DNA of 64,000 bases from Opitutia bacterium (GCA_947377865.1 CANCHK010000004.1:1-64000), one strand, 5' to 3'; counted from the stretch's first letter, positions 47,101 through 50,483 are shown. Program-made: numbers and translations. The notes: generated by a model not told the origin, from the letters alone.

Positions 47101-48891
47101 ATTCGCTCCGGAGAGAATCAACTTGCCCGTCCCGGCCTTGGTCAGCACTTGCAAACCGTTTCCGGTTCCGATGATGGCGCTGATGGTCAGCACACCCGAT
47201 CCGTACGTGGTGACGATCAATTCGGAATTGGTGGCTATCCCGCTGTTCAAGGCACCGGTGCTGCTGCTGATCGTGTAATCGTTGGCACCGGTGAAGAGAA
47301 GACCGCCGTTCGTGAGGATGAGGTTATTGGCGCCGAGGGCCAACGTCTGTCCGGTGGCGCCAGCATCAATCTTCAGGGAGTTCGTAATCCAGGCGGCTCC
47401 CCCGGTCGTGGTCTCGCTGGCGGTGGTGGAAGAAATTCTCGAATTGGAGGTATTCGTTCCCGCAGGCGTCGTTCCGGCGATATCCGTGTAGCTAGAATAA
47501 GCCACCGCAGCGGTTGTCGTGCCCGTATTAGCCGCCCAATTATAAGTAGACCCATCGGTGAAAACCGCGCCGCCGCTCAACGTGGTGGCCGTGTTCATCG
47601 CGGTCCCCAGCTTGACGATTGTGTTGGCCGGGGCGTTGATCAGCAAAGCTCCGCCAGCAGACCTCGTATACGTTCCGAGGGTCAAGGTGGTACCCGAAGC
47701 ATCCCCTGCGGTCATGATGATGGAACCGCCGCCAGGCCCTACCGTCAAGTTACCCAATGTCTGGGAGACCGCGAGTCCACTCTTCCCGATCACTTCCAGA
47801 TTACCACCGGAGATGGATGGCGCCGAAGACGCCAACATGCTGGTCAGGGATCCGCCGGTAAAATCGAGTCTGAGCGCGCCGCCGTTGATGATGGTTGCTC
47901 CCGTGTAAGTGCTCGCCGCCGTAGGTGCAAAGATTAAGGTGCCGCCGCCGATCTTGGTGATAGAGATGTTCGCTGCGGTAACCGGGGTAATACGCCCGGT
48001 AAAAGTGGTGTTCCCGGTGGCGTCATTCCGGCCGATCGTGAGCACGCGAGAGGTGTTCAGCAGATTGGTGACATCCCCGGCGCCGGCCAGCGAGCCGATC
48101 GTGATGGCGGCGTTCAGGTCGAGCGCCCCTCCGGAATTCACGGTGACGGCGGAACGAACCGGGAGTCCGGATGTAGAAGAGATTCTCAGCCAACCGCCGT
48201 TGATCGTGGTCGTGCCAGAGTAGGTGTTGGAAGCGTTCAGGACAGTGATTCCTGCGTCGTTCTTGGTCAGGCCGCCACTGGTGGAGATTATCCCGTTCAC
48301 AAGAATGGAGCCCGTGGAGACGGCCCCCGTGCCTGCGAACGTAATGCTGGAATTCAACGACCGGATGCCGCCGTTCAGTGTCAGCGTGCCGAGGGTATCG
48401 CTGTTCGTGATGGTCAGGCTGTCGTTGAACTGGAAACTCGTGTAGATCGAATCGGCAGCGGCGCCGGTCTTCGTGATCGCCGCCGAGCCCGATGCGACGT
48501 CGAAGATGAAGTATGCGCTGTTCGCGAAAGAGCCGCCGTTGCTGGCACCGTAATTAGAACCGCCCGAGTTGAGGGTGAAAGAATTCGAGCCATCGCTGTC
48601 GCCGATGTTCAACGACCCAAGAGTGATCAGCCCGTTGAGGTTGACGCTCACCGAGCCGGAGATATTGTTCGTCAGGTTGGCGGTATCCCCAACGGCGTTG
48701 GGGTAAGCCGAGGTGCTCCAATTGCTGGCGTAATCCCACCCGTAAGCGCCGGTCGCCGTCTGATTCCAGCTGAGATTCGCGGCCTTGGCTTTCGGCGCAG
48801 TCGACACGGCCACGCCGAGCAACGCCGCGGCCACCATAAGGGAGGCGCGCGACAAAGCTCCGCGTGTGGGCTGTCGACGGGGTTCGGACAT
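20119..48891 (-). CDS. Giant exported beta-strand-repeat (PATR-type) protein with PEP-CTERM anchor
   Basis: One uninterrupted frame of 9,590 codons. Residues 1-37 form a signal peptide with a long basic n-region (MSEPRRQPTRGALSRAS), a hydrophobic core (LMVAAALLGVAVS) and the cleavage region AKAA|NLSW. Almost all of the rest consists of dozens of degenerate autotransporter-associated beta-strand repeats of the form LTKxGxGTLxLSGxNTYxGxTxVxxGTL, expected to stack as a Gly/Ser/Thr/Asn-rich beta-helix. It ends with VPEPSTYG, a hydrophobic helix and RRRRKNQPKA, a classic PEP-CTERM signal, so an exosortase encoded elsewhere should process and anchor it; there is no C-terminal autotransporter barrel. 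Trp-rich modules start near residues 39, 2225, 6126, 6800 and 7497. Three near-identical 101-aa repeats lie near 8480-8790. Likely an adhesin or surface-layer/biofilm protein. No Shine-Dalgarno sequence is seen before the ATG. Confidence 0.93.
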   Translation of the reverse strand: MSEPRRQPTRGALSRASLMVAAALLGVAVSTAPKAKAANLSWNQTATGAYGWDYASNWSTSAYPNAVGDTANLTNNISGSVSVNLNGLITLGSLNIGDSDGSNSFTLNSGGSNYGASNGGSFANSAYFIFDVASGSAAITKTGAAADSIYTSFQFNDSLTITNSDTLGTLTLNGGIRSLNSSITFAGTGAVSTGSILVNGIISTSGGLTKNDAGITVLNASNTYSGTTTINGGWLRISSTSGLPVRSAVTVNSGGALDLNAAITIGSLAGAGDVTNLLNTSRVLTIGRNDATGNTTFTGRITPVTAANISITKIGGGTLIFAPTAASTYTGATIINGGALRLDFTGGSLTSMLASSAPSISGGNLEVIGKSGLAVSQTLGNLTVGPGGGSIIMTAGDASGTTLTLGTYTRSAGGALLINAPANTIVKLGTAMNTATTLSGGAVFTDGSTYNWAANTGTTTAAVAYSSYTDIAGTTPAGTNTSNSRISSTTASETTTGGAAWITNSLKIDAGATGQTLALGANNLILTNGGLLFTGANDYTISSSTGALNSGIATNSELIVTTYGSGVLTISAIIGTGNGLQVLTKAGTGKLILSGANTFTGAVYVNGGILSFSNAGATGAGVLGLGVATAVSLRDGATLQYTGNTASLAAGTTTNSHTFTLVGGQATIDVSTLGQALTIPGVISGVGGFKKDGDGTLILSLATNTFSGPVRVAKGILQMGVASTAGNGTTTLGNSVPVTVDTGATLNLVSFSTSIGSLAGAGSVSVSSGTPTLSVGYDNTSTTFSGTFSGAFGAILEKNGTGILTLSGASPQWTGSTSIKGGTIQLGVNGALPITGFAFASTGGTIPYGLDLNGYNQTLNSLSFYGGSSQIHTSATVSLGAGTLTLGGNVSLNGYTQAQAATITSTTGGSIAMSAARTFTIGDSFTVPASASELTISAPITGLTFGLTKAGTGSMELAGTVASTYTGTTTISAGTLVLNLAGLSTGIVSASSALTLGSTSNVGILSVRGSSTGTSTQTMGALTTTAATHSVISIDPNGGTSTTLTLGDAWTRGAGSTVLIDYSSANTGTRSVVTANATTGTALANGIYGWMFVKDNSGVTGFATRAAGSSVAISRYADETAATTLTTSSNTSTTNFTTRGSTYSSGILTWTNAGALTTRSVNTLTIDTTSNGGTIDMGAAGNILTLTGEAILFKGGNALTLTGGQVGAAASNVIVNQTSTTAALTISSLISSGAGTLNKLGDGTLIVSGQNTYTGVTNINAGTLKLGAAGGVTNTPLGTTGAGTNVQVGGALDLGGFAIGTAEAIGLAGSGVNNTGALTNSSGTAVTVAGTVTLNAPASIGGSGDIILSAAVVGANIFQLTKVGAGTLTLTTTSARTGMTQVDAGTLKLTSATALGTNASYVNLNGGTLNFTSDTLTAFGTYGLVVSADSTISTSTATGVAGVQHTNAGTLVLGSNTLNVTSTTAISGVQGITLGAVTLIGSPTINITNPASGATTLFQVGAVTGNWSANSNTTIKGNGNFTATGVWGPAGATSITLDSNYTGTTTLQGTNTLTGGIFLNGGTLVGTAAGAFGTLSNTVTFGGSGSAILDLKAAATTFTSKVDASLASGAIYVEPAASGAGVTHIISGAATLGGGYTLKVTGGTNVTSGTAQLTMTGTVTMTGAAILNILNPASGSTILKTAAIANGGYNLTLIGNGSYQQSAAMSAASGGLILGVSGGTGFTGTATLDQANLFTGAVRINSGTLAASTSASSLGNGSTVYLGDTSGSASATLNLGGTTFSATNPIIVNTGSSGTLTIAGTAAVNFALTGAITLNNALTLSETSTGKLTVGAGGITGSSALTVTAGTGTVALDGNNISTYTGAINVSTGILQLANAGALGSTGAGTTVTSGATLDLNGFAIVNESLTISGSGVSSNGALINSSVTDASFSGSISLLADSSVGGANGLALSGAISGSGSLTKVGAGTTTLSGTNTSFTGPVTISGGTLSIGASNNLGDASATNTLTLAGGALAFTGGSVNLGANRTVAIGTGGATFNITGTQLTVSAAVSGANDLTKTGAGSLVLSNTLNTNSGAVIVNGGTLSVHPSAILTATSVTVGSTVTGSVLDLYADGVAASTSLASGRNVTLGGTGGLTGAIGFQLAAPGSGDQLAFSGGGSFLIASGGVGLINAKALTGFAAGSWTLVSGATANSTTFALGSLPGGFGYSLTQSATGLSLTATAAAGANYYWAGDLSGSWSGFTGASTNTNWSTAAGTNTDATASPGTGQTVTFSLTSGAQNYSTTLDNAFSIGNLTFADTRGKAGSAVSIAPGLSGTLQLNGTTAAITLAAGAPTGTSISAPVILGANNTWTVTDATTTFTVSGAISESAAGRTLTTAGAGTIILSGANSYTGLTTIGATSIVNIQNSTALGTSAGATTVTSGGTLQIQGSGLSIGDAITISGTGFGAGGVLRNISGSNTLTGLVTMAAVSRINSDTGTLTLDVASGNAITGAFALTLGGAGSGFITDPIATTTGTLTKDGIGTWTLSGANTYSGLTTISGGTLQVGNGTAGSLNGTTGTALTFSDTGSFIVSEASGVSQGMGALTFTSGDGTIQSINNGGTSSLTFASLAVRGAGATANFISPTNKIVLTSTTNAPLAASGSNNQGYFFAGSNYARYSAANGTFQAVVYGTDSNAQSAVAGGATLGFNNALYDGQITDAITAQTTASLNTLSIVGNKNVTLAAAQTLTVNGILKSGNQAGGAIISGGTGITPGSGVEMVLRADGANDSLLIATPILANGANALTKSGAGTVILLSANTHTGITYVDGGILQLRNVSGAGTTAAGTTVRTGAALQLSVGGTYGAETLSLNGTGVGGNGALVLDASASWAGAITFATASTLNVANGAIFTTSAANVFTGPVTKNGAGTWSIITTANTGTGALVVNGGVVTSSIGLATTSITANSGATFRLTGAGTTAIADAAIITVNAGGVLDWQQTGAETLGTLLLNGSGIGSAGAFTTSAATTGGTMTVTNGIILQSDSTIGTFTGGSLKTITPITSNVFTLTKEGAGSFTSTDSTTLTTPFGAGSIVLNAGTLVLAPATAASYAMVGANHLPASTFTYGSSTGPGGSLTLTRTLTAGNTLSYTVGSTSAVSSALVRGGRGTLVLQPTALANLGSAGTSYENFVVNGLTSAANVNGIYNPSVVAQVSNIGTFVRYSATAGAGFEDAATATSSYTVAATGTTIAANTISDVTSSISLNDTSNPYALRVGAFTLTNSGTTTVGSGSGQAGLIMNSTATSATITGGTLAFGAAEGVIFTASTTPATGNATIASIITGSAGITKFGPGALILSGLNTFTGGLNLNQGTLNIQGTTALGAAASTFSIFAGTTLDTLAAGIVNANANPVSILGDFTFTGTGNLSLGTGAITMTGSRTITSSAAANSLTLAGAITGSGTLTKAGAGQLTLSGSNTALTGGVTLSAGILNLNSANALGSSAGTFTINGGTLNNSSSATVTNAGNNPVLVLGNFTFAGTQALNLGTGAVTMGLTSTGTVPTITVSGSPLTLGGNISEAGFSTGIAKLGSGMLTLGGTGSTFTGVLDVVGAVSVASLSDYGVASSIGARSAMQETASGSGIGLHLGSGTAGGMLVYSGSTAQSTNRQIRIAQSTSVSINASGTGSGTLSFTYSGANTYLFDTAGVRTLTLTGSNTGINRFALLLEDQNASTGKTSLAKSGVGQWVLTNVNTFTGSTTVNAGTLTLDASVNSATSGVISSASALTLAGGTLAITGATAATTQTFASMSLAANTQSTLSATAGANGLTVVTGAITRGASSAVNIVTSGAPTVTLTSGLVAANGIIASATTSAAYVTLGGADWANLSGTTASAASYVDDAFTTSASNINVTTTGAWAGTSLNTLRFNTGTPTLTLTGANTLAAGGLLIGSGAGAVTLDGTGTLTGTQFAAANGELNVFNYSSSTATLTATVVNNVTATSYLAAAAYGDLLSIFGTGTTLLNSTKNAYTGGTNISGTATLKLGQNNAIPGVLQPGILSISGGATLDLNGKTQTIYGLIGSGTVNNTTATAINFTVGYNTLSTVANAFSGVIQNTGGGAVTMVKTGLGTLTISGQQLYTGGTTINQGTLALGFSTASADINANILPVSALTIGSGTLGLVGSTAGNIQNFTGTTLAGGATVTVSGTTPAATLNLGAITRASGTGLAVNAGTSPTGTVNTTTANTGTSILGGWAVQGATTPTTWAVSAGNGTTSGAITGLGTYLTTTSAGTTAANYLTTSNVDVTSTLTLGGVVTFNSLRFNTAGANTLTLATGVNTINTGGILVTSTVGTNTSTIAGGTLIPGAGAELIINHFDSTANALSITSIIADNGGTKTNITVNGTGLVQLRVPTGSTNTFTGVVTINNATYDVSTTAQASSPTGYVLNGGTLNWQIGGSIATTSLLTLGPAGGTLYTYGATGTHTYFQTTAATMSGVGSRTLTFTGGTDSRVVQFSPILGDPTGGVTSVVIYEGGATRIVRMASVSTYTGYTRITQGVLDVNNVANAIYGSSGFTSTATTGNIIFGATSGGTTRAILSLGTISGDFTRSLGYGQGQVHWEGNGGFSNGLGGSNAAVIATRAVNLGGSAAQLTWGSGGFVPTNSTLQFGTAAGSSNSVALSGAIEFKNAIQLGTAARTIGVDTVESAGPAYQAELSGLLSAGTSGGISKIGTGTLVISNDSNSTNTAGATVSLTTGGLVFASAGALIGSGSNITLSTNSVTNSSIGVIGDTNPTSTFSGRITNASTATSAFLLGADSTAALDFTAFPNMRLAGFNFVSTASGSAPTAVKAVNFSGTITPYLATYRFGGQLASSGGTISGANTLVLSGKNVLTGANSADFTFGITSITATNNFSGGTAINGNAISSVRIGVGSDAAFGTGDITLAGTQTTHFGAVNGDHAFVNNINAGTASGGIEFSADAGTGSLLANALQNTLSYLGTFDFGGRASITMTGRSRGLFFGDFTNVQALSYAQSTGGYLSMLTTSANGGVAKTFTGGATIQVNGTYVIDSNASFGSVGGPLTLGSGTSAASETVQIQPGVASVNLGTRPVSITSGSSTAAVVIDANFNTPDGSELTLSGVITGTNFANSRLIKTGLGTLTLKAQSLNATTTAAALTVYAGKLTLDAANAGGTVWVASAPLVLGVSSSNYGNGGTLQITGTYGQTFGAVTVNARANVINLTDNMALTLGAITRTAGSRLNFSVPTGSVNYVTAGYAGLVNGATTWNGDDWAKADGTNIGQFTAYSALTGASSSAPTITDSSASNYVVNANTTNNISLASTGVINANTLKFSDTNARTVDIRNGSTAGTLRLGAGSATTGVTEAGGILMASTSGAVTIGVSGSAGSITAGSATANSAGDLIFINNSANLLTVNSAITNNTAAGSGTLGAVSVSGSGTVLLAGANTWTAGSLIVNSGVLRVDSVNASSVAGPLGQKTASSGDIILNGGTFQANLSVNSATDHGFTVNAPSTIEVVANTLTLNTTLVGVATANAHNITLNAGLLTKTGSGVLELKDLATNANNAYLSIRVSAGTLLLNKTTTAAISAVDLSCGAALIISAVASGDAATVKISGTGGNQISDASSVVVNAGTVNGVLDLFGSTETIDGLAGGGSVTNSAASASTLSVGGNNSAGLSAYTLGAAAAGVNAAGLNSFSGVISDGTSAISLTKVGSGTQILAGNNTYSGATTITAGTLKLGIANALPSGTGKSLVSIQGNQYGVAVGGSGLLLAPGTLDMGGFSQAINGLVSTTGGFVTNNPTLAYADGAWAVATAVRGTKTLTIGNTDGLDASFSGVIRDGYSVAPGAVTVAYVGAIDLVKTGSNTQTLSGANVFGGSTAVQNGKLILSGGSNRLPSSTQLTLGNSANSGVLQLGDGAAAVSQTVAGLTTSGSGSSNAVVGGNADGNSSLILNQSGAATYSGALGGAGANQNKLSFTLQGGGTLILSGSNTLTGTTTVLGGSTLILSSALASSALVVGGASSGTVITAQDLTGLVSLGSGGTLSLGATAATDTATLVLNGGLTMSAGSLIALQVGTTKDLLRITGGTFTFNGGNLSLSETSGLAVGSYNLIDYNGATLAGSSLSSLGLTSSVLGANNLYVKLQNDATNKVVKLIVDNARFWSGSVGKTWDASQQFANWSPAQFFRNNDKVLFQDTYPSGANDIPVVNSTVELPLGTYATPAALTFNNSLIDYVIQGAGQIGGSTDLTKSGTRGLTISNANAFTGITIINGGYVEMRHASALGTTAGGIIVNAGTLRLNGGIAVGAKALTLSGAGDASGGALRSISGANSYSGAITLGGAARINSDAGSLILSGAINNAANLLTFGGAGDIAVSGVISGAGGLVVDGTGVVTLSNEANTFAGKTTVKSGTLSVSKIGSVGTAGGLGTAADAAAGTIALGNLTSSGTLRWTGSTNEISDRVIDLAGTTGGAVIEASGSAGLTLSSAVEASGVGAKTLTLAGTGGTLLAPNSIGAISDASSTGLSLVKTGSGVWSLSSANTYTGTTSILNGTLLLGANQSLGSLTLGGLARSAGTLDLGASATATLTGDVTYSAANNPRGATISGSGTGTLDLGGASDATVSISRTFAVGSSAAATGADLTVSAVIADAGGVASTFANGLTKTGNGTLVLTGDNTGFLGTTSVDGGKLSVYPRSIAYSSTINVGTNGTTGSLDLYADGVVNSLTLAANATLKVGGTAAAGGLGFNLSGNTSDSIILPSTGTLTVGTAGGIINARVLSAATASSYTLIDTTAGTLNGTLSNFTLGVLTGGYSYSLDASSTSGQLKLNASAAAAGPYYWTGARSTNSWATLASNGAASNWATGSAAGSDAGATPGVIDVYFTGASAAVTTLDQPYSLTGLFLSGAGNVTINAGSGDGVLTLGSGGISVATGAASTGHTIGANVVLGSAQSWNVADLTQLLTVSGDISGSGLLTKTGNGVLVLSGTNSFTDGVSVTGGTVKISNANSLGASTGSLTLGNATLQATASLADTRGVTLGNANSTVLVDATRTLTLSGKLTGSGMLNATGAGTLVLDDSASNNNFSGGSVLSGGGIVQVYRLSGLGSGNITLNDATLRVSGSFNDTRLLTVGNAASVLSVDSGNTLTLTGKLTGSGTLNATGAGTLVLDDTALANDFTGGAVLSGRGTVKVAKVTSLGTTAGSITINDATLQPTASLSYSGQAFVFGNAASALTVPSDVTLSIANVSGTKITGSGKLNADVAGTLVLDDSAQANIYASGSVLSGGGTVKVNTATSLGAQTGAAALKDITLQATADITTTRNFTVGSAASVITVDSAKTFAISGTIVDGSQSGALTKSGNGVLELSGTGNTYTGGTNVTAGILNVTNASGSATGTGAVIVSGSSTILGGAGRIDGAVTIGTGSTLSPGGTNTAGTITLGGLTLSSDSKLNFQLGATASSDKVAVGSSGFAASGGEITLAGISGLTGGTYSLITYSGTLGGSGFSGLSLASGSELVTFGANTYYAYLVNATGAINVATTGNLTWKGNVSGTVWNTGTSGAANWSAGSVTGLKNQDGLGATFDDTATGFTVNLPGTVSPSSITVSAANDYLIQGAGKITGSTGIAKSLAGRLTIDAANDFSGNVTLTGGEIEMKDPSALGSGSISISNSSLRLNNDGSGDIALSTRITAYGGPSAIYNVAGNNSATLPSANFTAATSFSSDAGKLTLAGNIASSSLALSLLGNGGDLELTGSTLNLTNANFTVTMFGGTATIAPNVSVGTSALIINGSGATTISGSVTSSSTSNGVQVSNNGTNTLNGAVTVSGAAGGISVTTTGGTTTFGSTVTINATGTLTISGAGTTTFGGAVTTNGGAVSLSGVAATTFNSTVNSGAGVWTVSSNAATNVNGALTGSGALNKSGTGTMILAASNPSYSGLITVSGGTLQVGTGGTTGTLGTNAAVSNSATLILNRSDDVAISAAITGGGALTVTGGGTYTLSGANVLGAISFSGSNITLGASQTLGALTTVSSGNLNLGANTLTISSTGTATYAGAITGSGGAIIKSGSGTQILTGTNDFTGGVTVTGGLISVSSDAKLGATSGPFVMNGGGLQVTGTSYTSWNASRTFTPSGGMTFDIADSANTFTLGVSAITAAGAFTKSGAGRLDVTNTLAMGANTLNVNAGTLVLPNGLTNSTGGAFYVGNGTGANAAFVQTGGTSVLGQADGDTVSVGNGNNSFGSFTISGGSFQAPRLQAAGTGGSNTSGIISVLNGGTLKLTSYFIGGRTSSTNTGVATVAGGTLDLTSLATGSGAWAGRFEVNLGANLGGSNTGGTFNAGTKTLNAVGATVTSQGIINLLGGTLTAGSISSISGVTGLAQFNLNGGTLKAGAASTTFLSANLTSATVYSGGGTIDNGGFAITLAKSLVAPAGNGVASVSVTGASGYFTAPLVKLTGGGGNGDATAVAVLNNDGTISIVITNPGTGYTTAPTATLVGGTTGTAATASATLNSANTSGGIKFQGSSTTTLSVANTYTGTTEVAAGTVAISGSGTLGSGSALLMSGGTLTLGSTSQSVGAVSITAPSTISGGSLTGSSYAASLTTGTATVSANLLANGSAGLAKTGNGTLSLTGANTYAGTTEIAAGTVAISGSGTLGSGSALLMSGGTLTLGSTSQSVGTVSITAASTISGGSLTGSSYAASLTTGTATVSANLLVNGSAGLTKTGNGTLTLSGANTYAGTTEIAAGTVAISGSGTLGSGSNLLMSGGTLTLGSTSQTVGTVSITAASTISGGSLTGSSYAASLTTGTATVSANLLVNGSAGLSKSGNGILTLSGANTYTGATNVSAGTLNASSGALAGTSGITVGVGAVVSAANFKSGATITLSDATSTAEFTAAPSSVGAVSNAGTATNALNFSGTGAITVASLTGAGKTRFGGAATITGGISEGDVTVVGLLTGNVYSGAGTISAGSMTGSVGSSVSVTGLLTGAITAGTNTAGSLTSIEVSGGTTTVSGVAEITTLTSGTVNLQGATATIGTLTNGTVNLGTSTLSTILTVNDGTFAGLIAGAKGSLIKATGGTLTLSGANSFGGGTSVNAGTLILGNLGSLGSGAVTVAADATLNLAGYGVSNAITVQTGGHITGGPSAADANTSGATAVINTVLTGTGGLSKADGGTLTLSTPNFYEGATVANVAGAVIKASFLADTSSSLGVGTLSDPSKLVIGAGAKLEFTGDTNTSSSRSFTIADSGTIAASGTGALTFNSSSIIKLTGTDPALTLSASNAGVNRFEATLDTNSPAMAVLTIDGTGQWVIGGSANRFRGDVRVEVNGGSLGFASGSLGTGDGYKDSVIQVGNNTVLVWSGSNNTDDISHRLQVPANATAKLDMGSNVVEFAEAPTVGTGGSISVIGGKLKIGTTVASPGLNFDNTSGQLSINGSVGNVTLSSGGVLGGSGKVKAVVAAAGSTLSPGNSPGTLEQDTLTMFGDSNFLWQVQDATNSTSGYDKIKVNNTFDLSHASASHPIVFKVVSLKGALTGGDGTALGNPDHFLAPGNADSRPITFNLAIVGGVNLGTNSSISDVFQFNFDDFYYSDGSRVVNSSLWSINWTTGSTLITVTAVPEPSTYGFGIGALALAAAAMRRRRKNQPKA
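22530..23445 (-). repeat. Three tandem 303-bp repeats inside the giant gene
   Basis: The same sequence recurs with a period of exactly 303 bp (the word GTGCCGGTGGTCAGG or a one-base variant starts at 22628, 22931 and 23234), i.e. 101 codons. Units two and three are the most alike at DNA level, including synonymous positions. They encode SGSGTLGSGSALLMSGGTLT-type PATR units. This is the clearest trace of recent internal duplication in the gene. Confidence 0.88.
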
Positions 48892-49557
48892 TCTACTGTG
48901 TCAGTTTATTAACAAATGGGAAAACTCGGGGCAGGGGCCACGAGTCGAATGGGGTGTAAGGGTACTAGGCGATTCCACCTAATAGATACCCCTCAGGCAA
49001 GGCAGAATCCCGCTAAGGTGCATTTAAAGGTCGGGTTACGGAAAGAGGGTGATCGGAAGGACGACCGACCCCACCCTTCCGGCACCCCCAGGGCCTATCG
49101 AAGGGTGCCATTTTGTCTATTTTTAGACATAATGCGTTTATTTTATGTAAAACTGTGATTGATAAGGTTTTAAGATGAAAAATGAGTGGGTCCGTTGACC
49201 AGCTGGCCAGTTGACAAGGAATGCCATGGGTAGAGGCGGTTAGCGGTTGGCGGATGGGACAACATTTTCTGGGAATCTGCCCGGGAGCCCGAAGCCGATG
49301 GCCGATGGCTGAAACGCCAATTCCTGAGGGGCCGATGCCCTGGTGGCCGTCACCCGACACCCGAGAACGGGTGGAATCGTTGGATAGTTGAATGGTTGAA
49401 TCGAAAAGGAGGCAAAGCCCGCAGGGCGCAGCACTCCCTCCAGCCAACCATCCAACAAATCAACCGATCAACGGCTCCGCCAACCCCACCTTTGCACAAG
49501 CCGCAGGCCGATTTGCACTTTTGCACACTAGGTCAGCACGCAGTGCTGACCCTACCC
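48892..49557. repeat. Upstream region of the giant gene and repeat block 7
   Basis: No gene. 48892-49190 is non-repetitive and should carry the promoter of the giant gene; its distal part (49105-49190) is unusually A/T-rich. From 49226 the usual modules follow in order: an E element 49226-49370 headed by GCGGTTAGCGGTTGGCGG, a C element 49374-49474, a D module 49487-49530 (TTTGCAC units and GCCGCAGGC), and a B hairpin 49532-49556 that ends one base before the arsC stop codon. Confidence 0.82.
49114..49129. promoter_or_regulatory. Perfect hairpin/operator-like palindrome upstream of the giant gene
   Basis: TGTCTA, TTTT, TAGACA: 6-bp perfect arms in the A/T-rich stretch about 225 bp upstream of the giant gene's ATG. 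It could be a regulator binding site or part of an extended promoter region. Only the palindrome is seen; the function is a guess. Confidence 0.35.
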
Positions 49558-50001
49558 CTACCCCACCCTCCCCGTCTCCCTGACCCTGCTGCCGTATTCC
49601 GTAAACTTGGCTTTGATCTCGTCCCGGACCCGGCGGAATTCGGCCAAGACCTGCTCCTCGGTGCCCTGGGCATGCGCAGGATCATCGAAACCCCAATGAA
49701 AACGGGCTAATTGGCCCGGATACATGGGGCAGACCTGGTCGGCATTGCCGCAGACAGTAATGACGGCGTCGATCCGACGCGTCAGGAACTCGTTCATGTG
49801 CTTGGAGGTATGCGCGGAGAGATCCACGCCGGCCTCGGCCATGACTTTGACCGAAAGGGGATGCACATAACCCGCGGGCTTGGAGCCGGCGCTGAAGACG
49901 TCGGCCGCCTCGCCGACCGCGGCTCTCAGAAAACCTTCGGCCATATGGCTCCGACAGGAATTACCGGTGCAGAGGACCAGGATGGCGGGCTTGGAACTCA
50001 T
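49558..50001 (-). CDS. arsC: Arsenate reductase, thioredoxin-coupled type (LMW-PTP fold)
   Basis: A protein of 147 aa from ATG 50001 (MSSKPAILVL); the frame continues 27 codons upstream into a hairpin array and that part is rejected. P-loop CTGNSCRS at 11-18 with catalytic Cys11, plus the second pair Cys84 and Cys91 in VCGNADQVCP. The 7-residue spacing matches the Cys82/Cys89 pair of thioredoxin-dependent ArsC enzymes. FDDPAH supplies the acid residue. It reduces arsenate to arsenite in the cytoplasm. No arsR, arsB/acr3 or arsM lies beside it, so efflux must be encoded elsewhere. The stop codon touches a B hairpin. Confidence 0.9.
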   Translation of the reverse strand: MSSKPAILVLCTGNSCRSHMAEGFLRAAVGEAADVFSAGSKPAGYVHPLSVKVMAEAGVDLSAHTSKHMNEFLTRRIDAVITVCGNADQVCPMYPGQLARFHWGFDDPAHAQGTEEQVLAEFRRVRDEIKAKFTEYGSRVRETGRVG

Positions 50002-50483
50002 CGTGGCGAAGCCACGAGGATTAGGGGACAAGTGGGCACGGGGGCAAGGAGGTAGGGACGGCTCTCCGAGCCGTCCGTCCACAAAAGTGCGGCGGGCTCG
50101 GAGAGCCGCGCCCTACCTAGGGGGCACCTAGGTCAGCACGCAGTGCTGACCCTACCCAAAGACAGGCGGATGCGATGTCATCGCATCCCTACCCCGCCAC
50201 CTGCCACCTGGGGCTGCCACCCGCCACCCGTAGTTCGGTTGAATCGTTGGATGGTTGAATGGTTGGATAGATTAAGACCAAAGCCCGCAGGGCGTCGCAC
50301 TCCCTCCAGCCAACCATCCAACAAATCAACCGATCAACGGCTCCGCCAACCCCACCTTTGCACAAGCCGTAGGCCGATTTGCACTTTTGCACCTAGGTCA
50401 GCACGCGGTGCTGCCCCTACCCGATACTCGATACTCCAAACTCCATACTCGAAAACAACTCCCCCACTGCCACTCTCCCGCCC
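50002..50483. repeat. Intergenic repeat block 8
   Basis: No gene. The 67-bp GGTAGGG pair, copy 3, lies at 50051-50117, a B hairpin at 50131-50156, an A hairpin at 50167-50192, CCACC-type short units to 50230, a C element at 50237-50344, a D module at 50355-50395 and a B hairpin at 50398-50422. Four heptamers of the GATACTC type (50423-50450) and a pyrimidine-rich leader follow up to the yhaM-like ATG. Confidence 0.85.
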
